Source: Nocardia uniformis NBRC 13702 | GTDB lineage: Bacteria > Actinomycetota > Actinomycetes > Mycobacteriales > Mycobacteriaceae | DNA length: 64,000 nucleotides | Direction of reading: 5' to 3' | NCBI RefSeq assembly: GCF_001613345.1 | Contig: NZ_BDCE01000061.1 | Coordinates: 1 to 64,000 of the forward strand | Part shown: piece after piece, positions 9,464 to 17,300 of the stretch | Numbering within the stretch: the stretch's first letter is position 1 | How the letters are laid out: each line of letters begins with the position of its first letter | The notes under the pieces: model-generated | Database searches by the model: none | Told to the model about the DNA's origin: nothing | Seen by the model: the letters and a program-made list of their open reading frames with translations, nothing else | Position numbers and translations under genes: made by a program

Positions 9464-9549
9464 GACCTGCGCACTATTGCCCCCTCCCGTCCGCCGAATT
9501 ACGGTGACACAACACCTATTGATTCGGTAAGGGACGGGAGGGCCGCCCG

Positions 9550-10116
9550 ATGCGAATCTCGTTGCGTGGCACCGGCGACGGGTTGCACGTCCGCATGCGC
9601 CTGGATGTGAACCGCGGACGGTGGCTCGCCCTGCAGATCATGCTGGGCATTCTGACGCTCACCGGTCTGGTGACAGGCCTGTGGGCCGTGATCGCGCCGG
9701 AGTCCTGGTACAACAGTTTTCCGGGCTTCGGCCTGCACTGGGTCCGCGTCGACGGCCCGTACAACCATCATCTCGCCGCCGATGTGGGCGCGTTCTTCCT
9801 CGCTCTCGCCGCGGTCACCATGGTGGCGCTGTACTACCTGGACAGTCTGATCGCCCGGGTCGCGGGCCTGGCCTGGCTGGTCTTCGGCCTCCCCCACCTG
9901 CTGTATCACGTGACCCACTGGCCGGACGGGATGAGTGCGCTCAGTTCGGTGCTCAATGCCATCAGCCTCGTCGCGCTGCCCGCACTCGGTCTGGCCTGCA
10001 TACTCGTGGCCCCGCGGGAACGGCGTCCGGTCCCCGAACCCGCGCCGTTCACGCTGAGATTCCCCCGCCGCAACACCCGGGGTTCCCGCGGTCTCGGATC
10101 CCGCCCGCCGCGCTAG
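9550..10116 (+). CDS. Four-helix membrane protein, function unknown
   Basis: 188 residues with about four hydrophobic helices (LALQIMLGILTLTGLVTGLW, VGAFFLALAAVTMVALYYL, a segment around LAWLVFGLPHLLYHVTH, and SVLNAISLVALPALGLACIL) and a basic Arg/Pro-rich C-terminus. His residues occur at membrane boundaries (YNHHLAAD, HLLYHVTH). A purine-rich GGGACGGGAGG lies upstream of the ATG. No enzymatic motif is visible. Confidence 0.75.
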   Translation: MRISLRGTGDGLHVRMRLDVNRGRWLALQIMLGILTLTGLVTGLWAVIAPESWYNSFPGFGLHWVRVDGPYNHHLAADVGAFFLALAAVTMVALYYLDSLIARVAGLAWLVFGLPHLLYHVTHWPDGMSALSSVLNAISLVALPALGLACILVAPRERRPVPEPAPFTLRFPRRNTRGSRGLGSRPPR

Positions 10117-10407
10117 TTTCCCGCTGCCGATCCGCGTCACGAAAACCTTCGTCGTCCCGCGATGAATTCTCCGCCGCCGCACCGTCGTAACAGGTGTAGC
10201 GCAAGGGTCGATTTCCGAAGTAGGGATAAAGGTTCAACGGCGAACCACGGGGAATCAATGACGATTCCCGACCAGGGCGCGATCGACTCCTCGATCGTCA
10301 CCGATTCCGAACTGCCCCAACCGAACCGATGGGTTCGCGACACTTGCCTCGACAGCAGCAGGTGACGTGCTCGCATCAGGCGGGCGGGACGGCAATAGGA
10401 GATCACC

Positions 10408-11034
10408 ATGGAGCTCTCGGTAACGACCTTCATTACCCTCGATGGCGTGTATCAGGCGCCCGGCGGGCCGGAGGAGGATCCGGGCGGCGGGTTCACCCAC
10501 GGCGGCTGGTCGGTACCCTTCGGCGACGATGCCTTCGGCGAATTCATGATCTCGGTTTTCGACCGGGTGGACGCCTTCCTCCTCGGCCGACGGACCTACG
10601 AGATCTTCGCCGGATACTGGCCGGAACACGACGACCCGGCCGATCCCATCGCACACAAGCTCAATTCCCTGCCCAAATACGTGGCCACCCGCACCCTCGA
10701 CCAGGCCGACTGGTTCGGCTCGGAGCTGCTGCACGGCGATCTCGTCAAGGAGGTCACCGAACTCAAAGCGCGCCCGGGCCACGAACTGCAGGTGCACGGC
10801 AGCGGCGATCTCGTCCATACGCTGCTCGCCAACGGCCTGGTCGACACCCTGAACATCCTGACCTTCCCGGTCATCCTCGGCTCCGGTAAACGACTCTTCG
10901 TGGAAGGCGCACAGCCCACCGGCCTCGCCCTCACTGAATCCCGGACCACCCCGGCGGGTGTCATTATCGGCACGTACCGCAAGCAGGGCGCTCCCGTCTA
11001 CGGCGACTACTCCGACGAAGGTTCCAGCGCCTGA
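10408..11034 (+). CDS. Dihydrofolate reductase/RibD C-terminal-like reductase
   Basis: 208-residue protein of the RibD_C/DHFR-like superfamily, which uses NAD(P)H to reduce pterin- or pyrimidine-like substrates. Family landmarks: TFITLDGVYQAPGG at the N-terminus, DAFLLGRRTYE, the nucleotide-binding stretch LQVHGSGDLVHTLL, and LNILTFPVILGSGKRLF near the C-terminus. The ATG is preceded by AGGAGATCACC. It is one of the common stand-alone members found in actinobacteria, so a role in folate or riboflavin synthesis should not be assumed. Confidence 0.88.
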   Translation: MELSVTTFITLDGVYQAPGGPEEDPGGGFTHGGWSVPFGDDAFGEFMISVFDRVDAFLLGRRTYEIFAGYWPEHDDPADPIAHKLNSLPKYVATRTLDQADWFGSELLHGDLVKEVTELKARPGHELQVHGSGDLVHTLLANGLVDTLNILTFPVILGSGKRLFVEGAQPTGLALTESRTTPAGVIIGTYRKQGAPVYGDYSDEGSSA

Positions 11035-11130
11035 GCAAGGCCGTGACCCGGGTCACCAGGCCAGCCCGTCACGTTGCGAGCCGCTGTCTCGTCCAAGGGA
11101 TAGCAGTCACTCGCCAGCGAAGGAGTCGCC

Positions 11131-11706
11131 ATGGTCAGCACTCGAATTCCCGCCGTCAGCCCACAGCAGGCCGGGCTGTTGACTCGGATCGCCTACTGGT
11201 ACAGCAAGCGTCGCTTCGGCGAGGTACCGGAACCGTTCGCCGTCCTCGCCAATCACCCGAAGCTCATGCGGGCCGCGGGCGTACACGAGACCATGGTCGA
11301 GCGGGCGTCCACGGTACTGCCCGCGAATATCCGCGAGATCGCCGTCTACCGAACGGCGCGCACCGTCGGCTGCTCCTGGTGCATCGATTTCGGCAACATG
11401 CTCTCCAGGCTGTCCGGCCTGAATACCGAAAAGCTGCGGAACATCGACGATTTCGAAACCTCCCCGCACTACTCCGACGATGAGCGCGCGGCCATCGCCT
11501 ACGCCGAAGCCATGACCGCCACCCCGATGACGGTCACCGATGAGCAGGTCACCGACCTGAAGAAGCGCTTCGGCACCCAGGGCGTTATGGAGTTGACCTA
11601 CCAGATCGGCCTGGAGAATTCGCGGGCCCGCGAGTACCACGCCCTCGGCATTACCGATCAGGGCTTCAGCAAGGACTCCTGCCGCGTGCCCTGGGCGCAG
11701 GACTGA
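11131..11706 (+). CDS. AhpD-like carboxymuconolactone decarboxylase family protein
   Basis: 191-residue alpha-helical protein of the alkylhydroperoxidase AhpD-like family. The redox motif is visible as TVGCSWCIDFG (CxxC followed by an acidic residue). Members reduce peroxides through the CxxC pair or are non-decarboxylase stress proteins. The ATG at 11131 follows GCGAAGGAGTCGCC. A bidirectional hairpin follows the gene and separates it from the convergent clpX. Two more members of this family occur in the window (26195 and 51171), each in a different regulatory setting. Confidence 0.88.
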   Translation: MVSTRIPAVSPQQAGLLTRIAYWYSKRRFGEVPEPFAVLANHPKLMRAAGVHETMVERASTVLPANIREIAVYRTARTVGCSWCIDFGNMLSRLSGLNTEKLRNIDDFETSPHYSDDERAAIAYAEAMTATPMTVTDEQVTDLKKRFGTQGVMELTYQIGLENSRAREYHALGITDQGFSKDSCRVPWAQD

Positions 11707-11775
11707 GTGTGCCGGGGCCGCCGCCGGGATACGGCGAGCGGCCCCGATTTCGTTCGACGGCAACCCCCACCGACA

Positions 11776-11816
11776 GAAAGCGGACCCCGCGAGAAGTTCT
11801 CACGGGGCCCGCTTTC
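11776..11816. terminator. Bidirectional hairpin between AhpD-like gene and clpX
   Basis: GAAAGCGG-A-CCCC pairs with GGGG-C-CCGCTTTC around a GAGAAGTTCTC core. It lies between two convergent genes and can serve both. Confidence 0.8.
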
Positions 11817-11866
11817 GGCGTAGTTGGGGTTCAGGGGCAGTGCCCGGTGAGAATCCCGAGAGTTGG

Positions 11867-13147
11867 CTACGCCGACTTCTCGCGACGCTCCGGTGGCTGA
11901 CGCTTGCGCGGCACGATGGTCGGCAGCACATTGTCGTTCACGGTATCGGCATTGACGACCACCTTGGCGACATCGTCGCGGCTGGGAATGTCGTACATGA
12001 CCGGAAGCAGGACTTCCTCCATGATGGCCCGCAGACCACGAGCGCCCGTACCACGCAGAATCGCCTGATCCGCAACGGCTTCCAGCGCGTCCTGGGTGAA
12101 TTCCAGGTCCACACCGTCCATTTCGAACAGTCGCACATACTGCTTGACGAGGGCGTTCTTCGGCTCGCCCAGGATCCGGACGAGGGATTCCTTGTCCAGG
12201 TTGGTGACCGACGCGACGACCGGGAGGCGACCGATGAATTCCGGGATGAGCCCGAACTTGATCAGATCCTCCGGCATCACCTCGGCGAAGTGATCGGCGG
12301 TGTCGATCTCGGCCTTGGAGCGAACCTCCGCGCCGAAACCGATGCCGCGCTTGCCGACTCGATCCTGGACGATCCGCTCCAGACCAGCGAACGCACCCGC
12401 CACGATGAACAGCACATTCGTGGTGTCGATCTGGATGAATTCCTGGTGCGGATGCTTGCGACCGCCCTGCGGGGGCACCGAGGCCTGGGTACCTTCCAGA
12501 ATCTTCAGCAGCGCCTGCTGCACACCCTCACCGGAGACGTCCCGGGTAATGGACGGGTTCTCCGACTTACGGGCGATCTTGTCGACCTCGTCGATGTAGA
12601 TGATGCCGGTCTCGGCGCGCTTGACGTCGTAATCAGCGGCCTGGATCAGCTTCAGCAGGATGTTCTCGACATCCTCACCGACGTAACCGGCTTCGGTCAG
12701 TGCGGTGGCATCGGCGATGGCGAACGGTACGTTCAGCATCTTGGCGAGCGTCTGCGCCAGATATGTCTTGCCGCAACCGGTCGGTCCGAGCATCAAAATA
12801 TTGGACTTGGACAACTCAACCGATTCGCCTCGGGAGTCGCGGCCCTTGTCTCCGGCCTGAATTCGCTTGTAGTGGTTGTAAACCGCGACAGCGAGAGTGC
12901 GCTTAGCTGTGTCCTGCCCGATCACGTACTGCTCGAGGAAGTCGCGGATTTCCGCGGGCTTCGGCAGCTCATCGAGTTTGACCTCGCTCGATTCGGCGAG
13001 TTCTTCCTCGATTATCTCGTTGCACAGATCGATGCACTCGTCACAGATGTACACCCCCGGTCCCGCAATGAGCTTTTTGACCTGCTTCTGGCTCTTTCCG
13101 CAGAACGAGCACTTGAGCAGATCGCCGCCATCACCGATGCGCGCCAT
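11867..13147 (-). CDS. clpX: ATP-dependent Clp protease ATP-binding subunit ClpX
   Basis: AAA+ unfoldase that feeds substrates to the ClpP1P2 peptidase. 426 residues from MARIGDGG. Seen: N-terminal zinc-binding domain with LKCSFCGK and YICDECIDLC, Walker A GPTGCGKTYLAQ, Walker B IIYIDEVDKI, pore loop AGYVGEDVE, IGF-loop region RVGKRGIGFGA, RIIGRLP-type sensor region FIGRLPVVASV and sensor-2 GARGLRAIMEE. The ATG at 13147 gives the family-standard N-terminus; an in-frame TTG at 13180 would add 11 unrelated residues. It is downstream of clpP1-clpP2, but a hairpin at 13391-13423 and a gap of over 280 bp suggest its own promoter. Confidence 0.98.
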   Translation of the reverse strand: MARIGDGGDLLKCSFCGKSQKQVKKLIAGPGVYICDECIDLCNEIIEEELAESSEVKLDELPKPAEIRDFLEQYVIGQDTAKRTLAVAVYNHYKRIQAGDKGRDSRGESVELSKSNILMLGPTGCGKTYLAQTLAKMLNVPFAIADATALTEAGYVGEDVENILLKLIQAADYDVKRAETGIIYIDEVDKIARKSENPSITRDVSGEGVQQALLKILEGTQASVPPQGGRKHPHQEFIQIDTTNVLFIVAGAFAGLERIVQDRVGKRGIGFGAEVRSKAEIDTADHFAEVMPEDLIKFGLIPEFIGRLPVVASVTNLDKESLVRILGEPKNALVKQYVRLFEMDGVDLEFTQDALEAVADQAILRGTGARGLRAIMEEVLLPVMYDIPSRDDVAKVVVNADTVNDNVLPTIVPRKRQPPERREKSA

Positions 13148-13390
13148 CTCCTGGGTCCCTACTTCCTTGTCCGCGTGCAACCGTCTGTCTCGGCTGCCGG
13201 CGAGCCTGCCACCTATCCAGCGTATGCCGCGCCCCGAGGAAGGTAATCGAATTCCTGCGACGGGTGCGGCCGTTCGGCAGAGCCGACAACCACGAGCAAA
13301 GGTCCCTGTAGTGACCGTACCCGTTATTCGCGACCGAGGTCGATAACTTGGGCACGTTTCTCGCCGGACATGTGCGTGGACTCACCCTGC

Positions 13391-13423
13391 CGGGTGGCGG
13401 AGCTGTCCCCGCCCCGCCACCCG
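13391..13423 (-). terminator. Hairpin terminator after clpP2
   Basis: CGGGTGGCGG pairs perfectly with CCGCCACCCG around a 13-base loop, just downstream of the clpP2 stop on the minus strand. Confidence 0.7.
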
Positions 13424-13430
13424 TGCACTA

Positions 13431-14105
13431 CTACTTCTGGCTGCTGAGCTTGCGGTACTCGAAGACGGTATCGATGATTCCGTACTCCTTCGCCTCCGCG
13501 GCGGTGAGGATTTTGTCGCGATCGGTGTCCTTGCGGATCGTGTCGGCGTCCTTACCGGTGTGGAACGCGAGGGTGGTCTCCATGAGGCGACGCATCCGCT
13601 CGATCTCGGCGGCCTGGATCTCCAGATCCGACACCTGACCCTGGATACCGCCCGAGGTGGACGGCTGGTGGATCAGGACGCGGGCATTGGGGAGGCAGGC
13701 GCGCTTGCCCGGCGCGCCGGCGGCCAGCAGTACCGCGGCGGCCGAGGCGGCCTGGCCCAGGCAGACGGTCGCGACATCGGCGCGCACGTACTGCATGGTG
13801 TCGTAGATCGCCATGAGCGCGGTGAACGAGCCACCGGGCGAATTGATGTACATGGTGATGTCGCGGTCGGGATCAAGGGATTCCAGCACCAGCAGCTGCG
13901 CCATGATGTCGTTCGCGGAGGTGTCGTCCACCGTCGCGCCGAGGAAGATGATGCGCTCCTCGAACAGCTTGTTGTACGGGTTGGATTCCTTGACGCCGAA
14001 GCTCGAGTGCTCCACGAACGACGGCAGGATGTAGCGCGACTGCGGCATCTGGGAACCAGCGGCGGCGAAAGTGATGCCCGCGGCCCGCGGATCGATCATG
14101 TTCAT
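13431..14105 (-). CDS. clpP2: ATP-dependent Clp protease proteolytic subunit ClpP2
   Basis: Serine peptidase ring subunit that forms the mixed ClpP1P2 tetradecamer of actinobacteria. 224 residues. The triad region is intact: Ser in CLGQAASAAAVLL, His in VLIHQPSTSG and the aspartate region KDTDRDKILTA. The strongly conserved block FVEHSSFGVKESNPYNKLF marks it as the ClpP2 type. The ATG at 14105 has GGAG nine bases upstream. It lies 37 bp after clpP1 on the same strand, so the two are an operon. Confidence 0.97.
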   Translation of the reverse strand: MNMIDPRAAGITFAAAGSQMPQSRYILPSFVEHSSFGVKESNPYNKLFEERIIFLGATVDDTSANDIMAQLLVLESLDPDRDITMYINSPGGSFTALMAIYDTMQYVRADVATVCLGQAASAAAVLLAAGAPGKRACLPNARVLIHQPSTSGGIQGQVSDLEIQAAEIERMRRLMETTLAFHTGKDADTIRKDTDRDKILTAAEAKEYGIIDTVFEYRKLSSQK

Positions 14106-14142
14106 TGATGTCTCCAAAAGTCTGGGTGGGTGGGCTGCGGAC

Positions 14143-14730
14143 CTAGTTGCCGGTGCCATTCGCTTGGCGGGCGTGCGTGATCACCGAATCGATGAAGCCG
14201 TACTCCACCGCGTCCGGCGGCGTGAACCAGCGGTCGCGGTCGGCATCGGCGGTCACCTGCTCGATGGACTTACCGGTGTGCATCGCCTGCAGTTCGTTCA
14301 ATTCGCGCTTGGTGTAGGCGAACTGCTCGGCCTGAATGGCGATATCGGCGGCGGAACCACCGAGACCGGCGGACGGCTGGTGCATCATGATCCGCGCGTG
14401 CGGCAGCGCGTGGCGCTTGCCCGGGGTGCCCGCGGCGAGCAGGAACTGCCCCATGGAGGCCGCCAGACCCATGGCAACCGTGCGGATATCGCAATCGGCG
14501 AACTGCATGGTGTCGTAGATCGCCATGCCCGCGGTGACGGACCCACCCGGCGAGTTGATGTACAGCGAGATGTCCTTGGTCGGGTCCTCGGCCGACAGCA
14601 GGAGGATCTGCGCGCAGAGCTTATTCGCGATGTCGTCGTCTACCTGGCTGCCGAGGAAGATGATTCGGTTCTGCAGCAGACGCTCGTATACCGAGTCACT
14701 GAGGTTGAGACCAGTAGTCGCGGATGTCAT
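14143..14730 (-). CDS. clpP1: ATP-dependent Clp protease proteolytic subunit ClpP1
   Basis: Partner of ClpP2 in the essential actinobacterial Clp peptidase. About 195 residues, with the catalytic Ser in GLAASMGQFLLAAG, His in IMMHQPSAGLGG and the aspartate region ADADRDRWFTP. The ATG at 14730 is preceded by CAGGGGTGCAG and gives a typical N-terminus (MTSATTGLNLSD). A GTG at 14757 would add nine residues and also has a purine-rich site, so the start is uncertain. First gene of the clpP1-clpP2 operon. Confidence 0.96.
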   Translation of the reverse strand: MTSATTGLNLSDSVYERLLQNRIIFLGSQVDDDIANKLCAQILLLSAEDPTKDISLYINSPGGSVTAGMAIYDTMQFADCDIRTVAMGLAASMGQFLLAAGTPGKRHALPHARIMMHQPSAGLGGSAADIAIQAEQFAYTKRELNELQAMHTGKSIEQVTADADRDRWFTPPDAVEYGFIDSVITHARQANGTGN

Positions 14731-14823
14731 CTGCACCCCTGCCTGATTGATCGTCACGGATACCTGCCTCTCTCACCGGCCTGGTCCCACCAAGCCCTTC
14801 TGATTCGCTGACACAAACCCTAA

Positions 14824-14865
14824 CGAAGCAGGGCGGCACCGAACTCCCGGTACCGCCCTGCTTCG
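14824..14865 (-). terminator. Strong hairpin between tig and clpP1
   Basis: An 18-base arm starting CGAAGCAGGGCGG pairs with CCGCCCTGCTTCG with one mismatch and a six-base loop. It separates the tig transcript from the clpP1P2 operon. Confidence 0.85.
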
Positions 14866-14929
14866 CTCACAGCGCAAAACTACGTGGTGCTCGGCTTCGC
14901 GAGTTACTCGGCCTCAGCACGGCGATGTA

Positions 14930-16336
14930 TCAGGCCTTGGCCTCGGCGTCTTCGCCCTCGGTGGCGTCGGCGACCTCGGCCAGTTCCTCGGCGGAGATCT
15001 CCTCGGCCTCGGCGGCCGGGTTACCGAACATCTCGGTGGTGTCGATGACCGTGCCCGCGGTGTCGGTGACGGTGGCCGCCACGACCACACCCGCCAGGGA
15101 CTTGCCGCGACGCACATCGGCGAAGATCGCGCCGAGCTGACCGGCCTGCTGCACCTGCTGGATGAACTGATCCGGCGACATGCCGTAGCGCTGCGCCTGG
15201 AAGATGATCCGCTCGGTCAGCTCGTCCTGGCCGACCTGGGTGTTCTCGGCCTCGGCGACGGCGTCGAGCAGCAGCTGGGTCTTGACCGACTTCTCGGCGG
15301 CCTGCTTGGTGTCGGCGTCGAACTCCTCGCGCGAGGAACCCTGCTCCGCCAGGGCCTCGGCCAGCTTGGCCTCGTCGTGGTCGAACCCGTGCACGGCGTC
15401 GTGCACGACGGCGTCGATCTCGGCCTGGACGACCTTCTCCGGCAGCGGGATGTCGGTGGCCTCGAGCAGGGCGTCGAGCACCTTGTCGCGGATCTCACCG
15501 GCCTGCTCGACCTTCTTGGCCTGCTCGACCCGCTTGGTCAGGTCGGCCTTCAACTCGTCGATGGTGTCGAACTCGCTTGCCATCTGGGCGAATTCGTCAT
15601 CGGCGTCGGGCAGCTCGCGCTCCTTGACCGACTGCACGGTCACGGTGATGACGGCGTCCTTGCCGGCGTGGTCACCGGCGACCAGCTTGGAGGTGAAGTC
15701 CTTGGACTCCTCCGCCTTCAGGCCGATAAGGGTCTCGTCCAGACCCTCGATGAGCTGGCCGGAGCCGACCTCGTGCGACAGACCGGTGGTGGAGGCCTCT
15801 TCGACTTCCTGGCCGTCGACGGTGGCCGACAGGTCGATGGAGACGAAGTCGCCGCTCTCGATGGCGCGGTCGACCGACTTCAGGGTGCCGAAGCGCTGAC
15901 GCAGCGAATCCAGCTGCTTCTCGACATCGGCATCGTCGATCGCGATCGGGTCGACGGTTACGGCGAGGCTGGAGAAGTCCGGGAGGGTCACCTCGGGGCG
16001 GATATCGACCTCGGCGGTGAAGGTCAGCTCGTCGCCGTCCTCGATCTTGGTGATCTCGATCTCCGGCTGGCCGATGACCTTCACCTCGGAGGCCTGCACG
16101 GCCTCGCTGTAGCGCTTGGGCAGCACATCGTTGACGACCTGCTCCAGCACCGCGCCACGGCCGACACGGGCCTCGATGAGCTTGGCCGGGGCCTTGCCCG
16201 GACGGAAGCCGGGGATGCGGATCTGCTGCGCGAGTGCCTTGTACGCCTTGTCGAAGTCGGGCTTCAGCTCCTCGAAGGGCACCTCGACATTGATCCGGAC
16301 CCGGGTCGGGCTCAGCTGCTCGACGGTGCTCTTCAC
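14930..16336 (-). CDS. tig: Trigger factor, ribosome-associated chaperone and prolyl isomerase
   Basis: 468 residues. N-terminal ribosome-binding domain with the signature GFRPGKAPAKLIEAR, central FKBP-like PPIase domain (EVGSGQLIEGLDETLIGL), and a helical C-terminal chaperone domain ending in an acidic Glu/Ala-rich tail. The GTG at 16336 is preferred over the ATG at 16342: the AAGGAG site sits only one base from that ATG but seven from the GTG, and the resulting N-terminus KSTVEQLSPTRVRINVEVPF is the family form. It is upstream of clpP1P2X, a common arrangement linking folding with degradation. Confidence 0.97.
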   Translation of the reverse strand: MKSTVEQLSPTRVRINVEVPFEELKPDFDKAYKALAQQIRIPGFRPGKAPAKLIEARVGRGAVLEQVVNDVLPKRYSEAVQASEVKVIGQPEIEITKIEDGDELTFTAEVDIRPEVTLPDFSSLAVTVDPIAIDDADVEKQLDSLRQRFGTLKSVDRAIESGDFVSIDLSATVDGQEVEEASTTGLSHEVGSGQLIEGLDETLIGLKAEESKDFTSKLVAGDHAGKDAVITVTVQSVKERELPDADDEFAQMASEFDTIDELKADLTKRVEQAKKVEQAGEIRDKVLDALLEATDIPLPEKVVQAEIDAVVHDAVHGFDHDEAKLAEALAEQGSSREEFDADTKQAAEKSVKTQLLLDAVAEAENTQVGQDELTERIIFQAQRYGMSPDQFIQQVQQAGQLGAIFADVRRGKSLAGVVVAATVTDTAGTVIDTTEMFGNPAAEAEEISAEELAEVADATEGEDAEAKA

Positions 16337-16566
16337 GGACATGCTCCTTGTTCGTTGGTTCGTTGTCGTTCGTGCTTGACGTCTCGGTTGTCCCCCCGCA
16401 GGCATCCGGACCAGGTTAGTTGAACGCTCTCCAGCGTCGGTAACCGGTCAGGGCATAGCTGCGCCGATGGTCGCGGCGGGAATTCCCCCGATAACGAATT
16501 CGCCCGGCGCGGCGGCGGGTAGTCGCACCTCAGCCGCCCGCCGGGCCCGTTGGGTCAGCTGTCGCG

Positions 16567-17139
16567 CTAGCTACCGACCTTGACAGCGTCGGTCACGAAA
16601 ACCAGCGTCTCGTTGGGTTTCATACCGCCGCGGCTGCTCGCACCGTAGCCGAGGTTCGGCGGCACGATGAGCAGTCGACGGCTGCCCTCGGTGACGCCGA
16701 CCAGACCCTGATCCCAGCCCTGGATGACCTCGCCCGCGCCGAGGTTCAGCGGGAAGGTCTCACCACGATCGAAGGAGCTGTCCAGCTTCTGCTGATCCGA
16801 CCAGGTGACGAGCGAGTAGTTCATGGTCAGCTGCTGCCCCGCCGCCGCGGCCGGGCCGGTGCCGACCACGAGGTCCTTGACGATGAGCTCGGTGGGCGGA
16901 TCGCAGTCGTCCGGAATGGTGATCGTCGGATTCTCGCCGAACCCGCCGGCCACGCCGATATCGTCGGCGGTGCACTCACGGCCCTTGGATTCCGTCTGCG
17001 TGGTGAGGGCCGAGGTCTTGGGGGTTACCGGGACCGGAGTCGTCGGATCGCTGGCCTTGTCGTCACTGCCGCACGCGGCCAGCGCCAGCACCGCGGCCGC
17101 GACCACGCCGATCGAACCGATCTTGCCCACCACGCGCAT
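16567..17139 (-). CDS. FKBP-type peptidyl-prolyl isomerase lipoprotein
   Basis: 190-residue exported prolyl isomerase. The signal peptide ends in a lipobox LAAC (Cys23), so it should be a membrane-anchored lipoprotein. A Pro/Thr-rich linker precedes an FKBP domain with recognisable blocks FDRGETFPLNLGAGEVIQGW, DQGLVGVTEGSRRLLIVPP and GYGASSRGGMKPNETLVFV. Cys residues in GRECTADD and PDDCDPP may form a disulfide. GAAGAGGAG precedes the ATG. It is divergent from hen1 across a 161-bp spacer. Confidence 0.92.
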   Translation of the reverse strand: MRVVGKIGSIGVVAAAVLALAACGSDDKASDPTTPVPVTPKTSALTTQTESKGRECTADDIGVAGGFGENPTITIPDDCDPPTELIVKDLVVGTGPAAAAGQQLTMNYSLVTWSDQQKLDSSFDRGETFPLNLGAGEVIQGWDQGLVGVTEGSRRLLIVPPNLGYGASSRGGMKPNETLVFVTDAVKVGS

Positions 17140-17300
17140 GCACGCTCCTCTTCACCGAGTGTCGGCCGCCATCGTGCGGCGGCGATGTCCGCGCCGAACC
17201 TACACGAGGGGGCCGGGTGACCGATCGCGGCGGCGGATCGCGCCCGGCCTGCCCGCTATTTCGATTGCAGGCAGTCAGGGGGGTACGGGACCATCGCCAG

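Noticed and set aside
10162..10365. Small plus-strand frames in the 291-bp gap before the DHFR-like gene
   Set aside because: Composition and starts are unconvincing; the 36-codon frame at 10258 has only a weak ribosome site. I see no clear feature in this gap.
11840..13246. 468-codon plus-strand frame opposite clpX
   Set aside because: Antisense shadow of clpX.
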